From the NCBI GenBank assembly GCA_016342385.1, contig JAEINM010000110.1, forward strand, positions 1-10,356: a DNA stretch of 10,356 nt, read 5' to 3'. The notes beneath the pieces were generated by a model. That model was not told where the DNA came from, searched no databases, and worked only from the letters and a program-made list of their open reading frames with translations. Positions 6,869-10,356 of the stretch are shown here, piece after piece (within the stretch, counting starts at the first letter, position 1; each line of letters starts with the position of its first letter). The stretch comes from Spirochaetaceae bacterium. Its GTDB lineage: Bacteria > Spirochaetota > Spirochaetia > DSM-2461. The position numbers and the translations under genes are program-made.

Positions 6869-8836
6869 ATGAGACTATTCAAATTACTTCTGGTATCTGC
6901 TGTTTTCAGTATTTTTTTTATCTCCTGTGCATCAGAACCCGAACCAGCCCCGATGGAGGTTGAAGAAGTTCAGGATCAGGGACCGAAGGAGCCTCTCCTT
7001 CACAGTCTTATTTCCGAAAACAATAATCAGGAATTATCAGAAATGTTCAATATGGACATGGATGTAAATGAAAAAGATTCCATGGGTAGAACAGCTCTCC
7101 ATATTGCAGCTATTAAAGGAAATATTCAGATAGTAGATAGACTTCTCTTATACGGGGCGGAAATTGATGCCCTGGACAATGATGGGAAAACACCTTTAAT
7201 CCTGGCTCTTGAGAATATTCAGTACAGTATTGCAGGAGTTCTTGTAAAGAATAAAGCCGATATATTTATCAAAGATAAAAGTGGTAAATCTGCTCTGGAT
7301 TATTCCATAGAAAAGGGATTATCAGCAATGGGGCAGATAATTTCTCCAGAGAATATCAATTCACTGGACAATAATGGAAATGCCGTTATTCATATAGCCG
7401 CGGCGAAAGGTCTAAGCAGCCTTATTGACTTCCTGATAGAACGCGATGCTGATGTCAATAAAAGGAACCTTGAGGGGAATCTGGCACTGGATATCTCTTT
7501 GGGGAATAAGCTGGATCTGGAATTCGCAAAAATTTCTGCCGCATTGATTTCAGCAGGTTCAGCAAAAAGCAAGTATAAAGATTTTAATTATATTTATACC
7601 CCCTTTCAATTAAACGATTTTAATATCCGCGATGAGTATGGAAAAACGCCGCTGCATAAAGCGGCAGAACTGGGCCATGAAGGATTTGTCCGTTATTTTC
7701 TCCAAAAGGAAGCCAGTCTCGATGTCAGAGACAAACCGGGTAATACACCGCTCCATGAAGCGGTGAGGAGCGGATATATCAATATCGTTAAAATACTTCT
7801 AGAAGAGGGCGCTAATGTCAACGCTGAAGACTTTAATGAAAACACTCCTCTTCATGTTTCCCTGTCTGTTGAAAAAAACAGTGATATTGCGAAACTGCTG
7901 ATTGAAAAAGGAGCTGATGTCAATAAAAAGAACAGTTTCGGAAATACTCCTCTTCACCTCACAGTCTCCCTTCAGGAATCTAAAGACATGGCTGAAATCT
8001 TAATCGAAAACGGTGCTTTTATCGATTCCAGAAATAAATCGGGGAATACACCCCTGATGCTTGCTGTCGACAAAGAACACAAGGATATTGCACTTTTACT
8101 CCTGGGTGAAGGAGCCGATATCTACGCTGTGAATATCGACCAGAAGACACCTGTAGAACTGGCTCTGGATAAAGGACAGGAAGTTATCAGCTGGCTAATA
8201 ACACCAAATAATGTAAATAAAAGCGATAACAGCGGAAATACAATCCTTCACCTGGCGATTATACTGACGAAAGAGACTTCCGTAATAAGCCAGCTTCTAG
8301 CCATAGGAGCTATCCCTGACATTAGAAATATGCAGGGGAATACACCTCTTCATGAGGCTATAATATTAAGAGAATCGGAGAATAGTAAAACTCTGTTAGA
8401 TGCGGGATCATCTCTGTATATTACAAATAATGCAGGTCAGTCTCCCCTCCTTCTTTCTTTTAAAAACGGTCCGGATTTTATCCGAGAGATTATGACTCCT
8501 CAATATATAAATCTTCCTGATTCTATGGATAATACGCCCTTGTTTTATGCTGTAAACTGGAGCACACCTGAAGTAGTCCAACTGTTAATTGCACTGGGAG
8601 CAAAGATAAATATAAGAAATATGAATGGTTCAACTCCTCTTCACGAAGTTGTACGTTCCGGATCAATGGAGAGTGCCGAAATTCTTATCGAGAATGGTGC
8701 CGATATGAGCGCGGTAGATTCTTCGGGAAATACAGCATTGCATGAAGTGGTTTTTTGGGATGCTCTTGATGTAGGAAACCTTCTGCTGGTAAAAGGGGCA
8801 GATATTGATGCAAAAAACAATGCAGGAAGCTGTTAA
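6869..8836 (+). CDS. Ankyrin-repeat lipoprotein, N-terminal part of a frameshifted gene
   Basis: This part encodes 655 residues. A lipoprotein signal with lipobox FISC gives a predicted lipidated Cys20, followed by an acidic, proline-rich linker (21-40). From residue 70 onward there are 17 complete ankyrin repeats and the first four residues of an eighteenth, starting at about 70, 103, 136, 167, 200, 255, 288, 321, 355, 389, 422, 453, 487, 520, 551, 584, 617 and 650. Most read D/NxxGNTPLHxA...LLIExGADVN; the repeat at 200-254 carries about 22 extra residues. The frame ends abruptly in NNAGSC at the start of repeat 18, while the protein continues in the +1 frame downstream. As a surface or periplasmic lipoprotein it would serve protein-protein contact; the partner is unknown. 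AAGGA lies 7 bases before the ATG, and TATAGT at 6843-6848 may be a -10 box, with no good -35. No functional link to the nucleoside genes is visible. Confidence 0.9.
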   Translation: MRLFKLLLVSAVFSIFFISCASEPEPAPMEVEEVQDQGPKEPLLHSLISENNNQELSEMFNMDMDVNEKDSMGRTALHIAAIKGNIQIVDRLLLYGAEIDALDNDGKTPLILALENIQYSIAGVLVKNKADIFIKDKSGKSALDYSIEKGLSAMGQIISPENINSLDNNGNAVIHIAAAKGLSSLIDFLIERDADVNKRNLEGNLALDISLGNKLDLEFAKISAALISAGSAKSKYKDFNYIYTPFQLNDFNIRDEYGKTPLHKAAELGHEGFVRYFLQKEASLDVRDKPGNTPLHEAVRSGYINIVKILLEEGANVNAEDFNENTPLHVSLSVEKNSDIAKLLIEKGADVNKKNSFGNTPLHLTVSLQESKDMAEILIENGAFIDSRNKSGNTPLMLAVDKEHKDIALLLLGEGADIYAVNIDQKTPVELALDKGQEVISWLITPNNVNKSDNSGNTILHLAIILTKETSVISQLLAIGAIPDIRNMQGNTPLHEAIILRESENSKTLLDAGSSLYITNNAGQSPLLLSFKNGPDFIREIMTPQYINLPDSMDNTPLFYAVNWSTPEVVQLLIALGAKINIRNMNGSTPLHEVVRSGSMESAEILIENGADMSAVDSSGNTALHEVVFWDALDVGNLLLVKGADIDAKNNAGSC

Positions 8837-9362
8837 TCTGGGTAGAGCATCAGTTGTTGATTTTTTCCTGAAGAGAGGAGCCAATATAAATGCAACAGAC
8901 AAAACTGGAAAAACGCCAGTTTTTGATGCTGCCATTACGGGACATTATGATATAGTAACGCTGCTAATTGAAAATGGTGCATCACTTTCCAGAAGGGATG
9001 AAAAGGGAAATACAGTACTCCATGTAGCCCTAATCTCTGATAATAGAGAAATAGCAAAATTACTCATTAAAAATAACAGCGATATATTTGCCCTCAATAG
9101 AAATGGAGATTCTCCCTTATCCATAGCTCTGGTACAGGGTTCTGAAACTTTAAACTGGTTCATGACAGAAGATAATATAAATGCCGTCAATAATGACGGT
9201 ATGACACCACTGCATTTCGCGGTAAAAAATAGATCCGGCAGAGAAGTCATTACTCAGTTAATTGAAAAAGGTGCTAATATCGAAATTAGAAATTCCTATG
9301 GTCAGACACCGGCAGAATATGCCCAGGAGCAGAAATACGCCGATGTATTGGATTTGTTGAAA
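7076..9362 (+). repeat. Ankyrin repeat array, about 23 units
   Basis: Units of mostly 33-34 codons recur with the core GNTPLHEA / LLIExGADVN. Four units are 31 codons long and end in a variant such as ISPENIN, ITPNNVN, MTPQYIN or MTEDNIN instead of the GADVN turn: 7274-7366, 8132-8224, 8426-8518 and 9096-9188. The DNA copies are diverged, so the array is old and is not a simple tandem repeat. Confidence 0.88.
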
Positions 9363-9365
9363 TAA
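8805..9365 (+). CDS. Ankyrin-repeat protein, C-terminal part of the frameshifted gene
   Basis: This +1 frame continues the ankyrin array: the rest of repeat 18 (EAVNLGRASVVDFFLKRG), then five more repeats beginning at DKTGKT, DEKGNT, NRNGDS, NNDGMT and NSYGQT, the last a capping repeat ending YADVLDLLK. It has no signal peptide. If translated alone from TTG 8805 or ATG 8808 it would be cytoplasmic; AAGGGG (8793-8798) could by chance serve as a ribosome site. The simpler view is that it is the detached end of one 837-residue ancestral protein. It has no further stops or frameshifts, so the break is recent or is an assembly artefact. Confidence 0.85.
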   Translation: MMQKTMQEAVNLGRASVVDFFLKRGANINATDKTGKTPVFDAAITGHYDIVTLLIENGASLSRRDEKGNTVLHVALISDNREIAKLLIKNNSDIFALNRNGDSPLSIALVQGSETLNWFMTEDNINAVNNDGMTPLHFAVKNRSGREVITQLIEKGANIEIRNSYGQTPAEYAQEQKYADVLDLLK

Positions 9366-9371
9366 TGCAGA

Positions 9372-9389
9372 GGCGGGTCGCGGCCCGCC
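9372..9389. terminator. GC-rich hairpin between convergent genes
   Basis: GGCGGG and CCCGCC make a 6-bp all-GC stem (7 bp with a T-G pair, leaving CGCG as loop) just after the ankyrin stop codon. There is no clean T-run on either side, though AT-rich DNA follows in both directions. It is a plausible shared 3' end for the ankyrin gene and udk, with weak support. Confidence 0.4.
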
Positions 9390-9443
9390 CGTACATTATT
9401 AATATCCGGCATTTATTATCCGGAATAAATAACCAGGCCCCGC

Positions 9444-10076
9444 TTAAGAATTAATCACTCCGCCGTTTGCGGCAATATCCTTCATAAATGAAGCCAGAAC
9501 CTGAAGAGCTCCAGAATTGAAGCCACCTTCGGGAATAATAATATCCGCGTAGTTTTTTGTCGGCTCAATGAACTCGTAATGTCCGGGACGGACAACATTA
9601 AGATACTGATTGATAACAGATTCATGAGTTCTGCCGCGCTCTTCCACATCGCGCTGAAGTCGTCTTATGAACCGGATATCATCAGGCGTATCGACAAAGA
9701 TTTTAAGATCCAGAAGATCTCGGATTCTCTTATCAGTTAAAACCATAATACCTTCAAGGATAATAACATTTTTAGGTTCGACCTCAATAGTTTCATCTTT
9801 CCGCTTATGATGTACAAAATCGTATTGGGGTACCTCAATCATCTGTCCGTTTTTAAGGGCTGTCAGATGATCTTTGAGGAGATCTGTATCAAATGCCTCG
9901 GGATGGTCAAAGTTGAAGGCTGTAATATTACTATTGGATATAAATTCTGCCGATTTATAATAATTGTCCTGGGGAATAAAAACAAAATCCGGAATAATTT
10001 CCGAAATTTTCCTGACAATAGTGGTCTTTCCGGAACCTGATCCACCGGTAATTCCGATTATCTGCGGCCTGCTCAT
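9444..10076 (-). CDS. udk: Uridine kinase (uridine/cytidine salvage)
   Basis: Udk phosphorylates uridine and cytidine to UMP and CMP using ATP or GTP in the cytoplasm. The 210-residue protein has P-loop GGSGSGKT (11-18), PQDNYYK (35-41), FDHPEAFD, PQYDFVHHKR (the base-binding region), VIILEGIMVL (Walker B-like), the LID-type RFIRRLQRDVEERGRT, and NYADIIIPEGG near the end. Its length agrees with E. coli Udk (213 aa). A longer frame reaches TTG at 10091, but that would place the AAGGAG ribosome site inside the coding region. ATG 10076, six bases after it, is the better start. It follows a small coiled-coil gene by 84 bases on the same strand and is convergent with the ankyrin gene. Confidence 0.95.
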   Translation of the reverse strand: MSRPQIIGITGGSGSGKTTIVRKISEIIPDFVFIPQDNYYKSAEFISNSNITAFNFDHPEAFDTDLLKDHLTALKNGQMIEVPQYDFVHHKRKDETIEVEPKNVIILEGIMVLTDKRIRDLLDLKIFVDTPDDIRFIRRLQRDVEERGRTHESVINQYLNVVRPGHYEFIEPTKNYADIIIPEGGFNSGALQVLASFMKDIAANGGVINS

Positions 10077-10082
10077 ATGACT

Positions 10083-10088
10083 CTCCTT
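10083..10088 (-). promoter_or_regulatory. Ribosome binding site fixing the udk start
   Basis: AAGGAG with a six-base spacer (AGTCAT) precedes ATG 10076. It argues against the upstream TTG at 10091, which has no ribosome site of its own. Confidence 0.85.
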
Positions 10089-10160
10089 CAAATACAGTTC
10101 TGCTCCACTAAAAATCCATTACCATCAGGATGATTGTGTATTTTCCGGTTCAGATTGCCT

Positions 10161-10356
10161 TTATTCCTGCTCATGTTTGAATTCATCGATCTGCATTTCA
10201 ACATCAGCCAGTTTCTGCTGTAAATTATGAATGCTTTTCTCTATCCGTCTTTTTTGAGATTCCAGTCTCGGCAATGTGACATCGGGAGTTCCTTTTGATT
10301 CTTTTATGGAGGCCTTAACCATATCGGGGCTCTTCCCTTCCTCAAAAGAATGCTCT
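10161..10356 (-). CDS. 3' end of an unidentified gene encoding a charged coiled-coil tail
   Basis: A minus-strand frame enters from the right edge (first full codon at 10355) and ends at TAA 10163-10161, giving 64 residues. After a Lys- and Pro-containing segment (ESKGTPDVTLPRLE) the last ~35 residues are a strongly charged heptad-like helix (QKRRIEKSIHNLQQKLADVE and onward), typical of a short coiled coil. The family is not recognisable from this fragment. It may be co-transcribed with udk, since I see no terminator or clear promoter in the 84 bases between them. Confidence 0.6.
   Translation of the reverse strand, partial: EHSFEEGKSPDMVKASIKESKGTPDVTLPRLESQKRRIEKSIHNLQQKLADVEMQIDEFKHEQE

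Larger units (their letters stand above)
6869..9365 (+). pseudogene. Whole ankyrin lipoprotein gene, interrupted by a 17-base deletion
   Basis: Joining the two frames gives a single ankyrin lipoprotein of about 23 repeats. From the GA of repeat 17 (8795) to the GA of repeat 18 (8877) there are 82 bases, where a 33-codon repeat needs 99. The deficit of 17 falls in the NTPLH motif at about 8825-8828. Restoring those bases brings both the frame and the 33-residue period back. It may be a pseudogene, a truncated but secreted 655-residue protein, or an on/off allele. Confidence 0.75.

Noticed and set aside
6869..9365. Ankyrin gene as a toxin, effector or anti-phage component
   Set aside because: It has only a lipoprotein signal and ankyrin repeats, with no catalytic or toxin domain and no defence genes nearby, so nothing supports such a role.
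9402..9428. TATCCGG repeated twice near 9403-9427, with TCCGG/CCGGA pairing
   Set aside because: A five-pair stem with a ten-base loop and no T-run is too weak to call a terminator or a binding site.
10088..10174. 28-residue minus-strand frame overlapping the end of the coiled-coil gene and stopping at the udk ribosome site
   Set aside because: The layout resembles a leader peptide, but there is no ribosome site before its ATG and the sequence (MSRNKGNLNRKIHNHPDG...) matches nothing I know. It is likely chance.

Overview
The window looks like chromosomal DNA from a moderately AT-rich spirochaete (Spirochaetales, exact genus not resolvable by eye). The pointers are a BMP/PnrA-type nucleoside-binding protein whose mature N-terminus reads NGQQE after an AFA cleavage site, a loose spirochaete-type lipobox (FISC) on a long ankyrin lipoprotein, and B. 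subtilis-length DeoB and DeoC. The taxon is an inference. All genes are densely packed and no intergenic gap exceeds 150 bases. I see no rRNA, tRNA, CRISPR array, insertion sequence or integrase.

Left block (1-5573, all minus strand) is a deoxynucleoside and nucleoside utilisation cluster. In transcription order it holds an enlarged type II thymidine-kinase-like protein (5573-4440), deoC deoxyribose-phosphate aldolase (4398-3694), deoB phosphopentomutase (3725-2541, GTG start, overlapping deoC by 32 bases), a periplasmic BMP-family nucleoside-binding protein with its own promoter and terminator (2398-1361), and yjjI, a glycyl radical enzyme cut by the left window edge (1236-1). DeoB converts deoxyribose-1-phosphate to deoxyribose-5-phosphate, and DeoC splits that into glyceraldehyde-3-phosphate and acetaldehyde. 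YjjI is a deo-linked glycyl radical enzyme whose substrate is, to my knowledge, unassigned. No nucleoside phosphorylase and no ABC permease or ATPase lies in the window, so those steps must be encoded elsewhere.

Centre (5574-6801): a 112-base divergent control region separates the kinase-deoCB operon from a plus-strand adenosine-deaminase family gene. It carries two good sigma70-type promoters whose -35 boxes flank a dyad, a candidate shared operator. The deaminase promoter is so close to its ATG that the mRNA is predicted to be nearly leaderless. A strong intrinsic terminator follows the deaminase.

Right block (6869-10356): a large ankyrin-repeat lipoprotein gene (about 23 repeats) is broken by a frameshift at about 8826. 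The frameshift is explained exactly by loss of 17 bases inside one ankyrin repeat, between short GAA direct repeats. Four of its repeats are a distinctive 31-residue variant that recurs in a set context. Convergent to it is udk, uridine kinase (start corrected to the ATG at 10076), preceded by the 3' end of a small coiled-coil protein gene. Uridine kinase, the deaminase and the deo cluster together make most of the window a nucleoside salvage neighbourhood. The ankyrin gene is the outlier.
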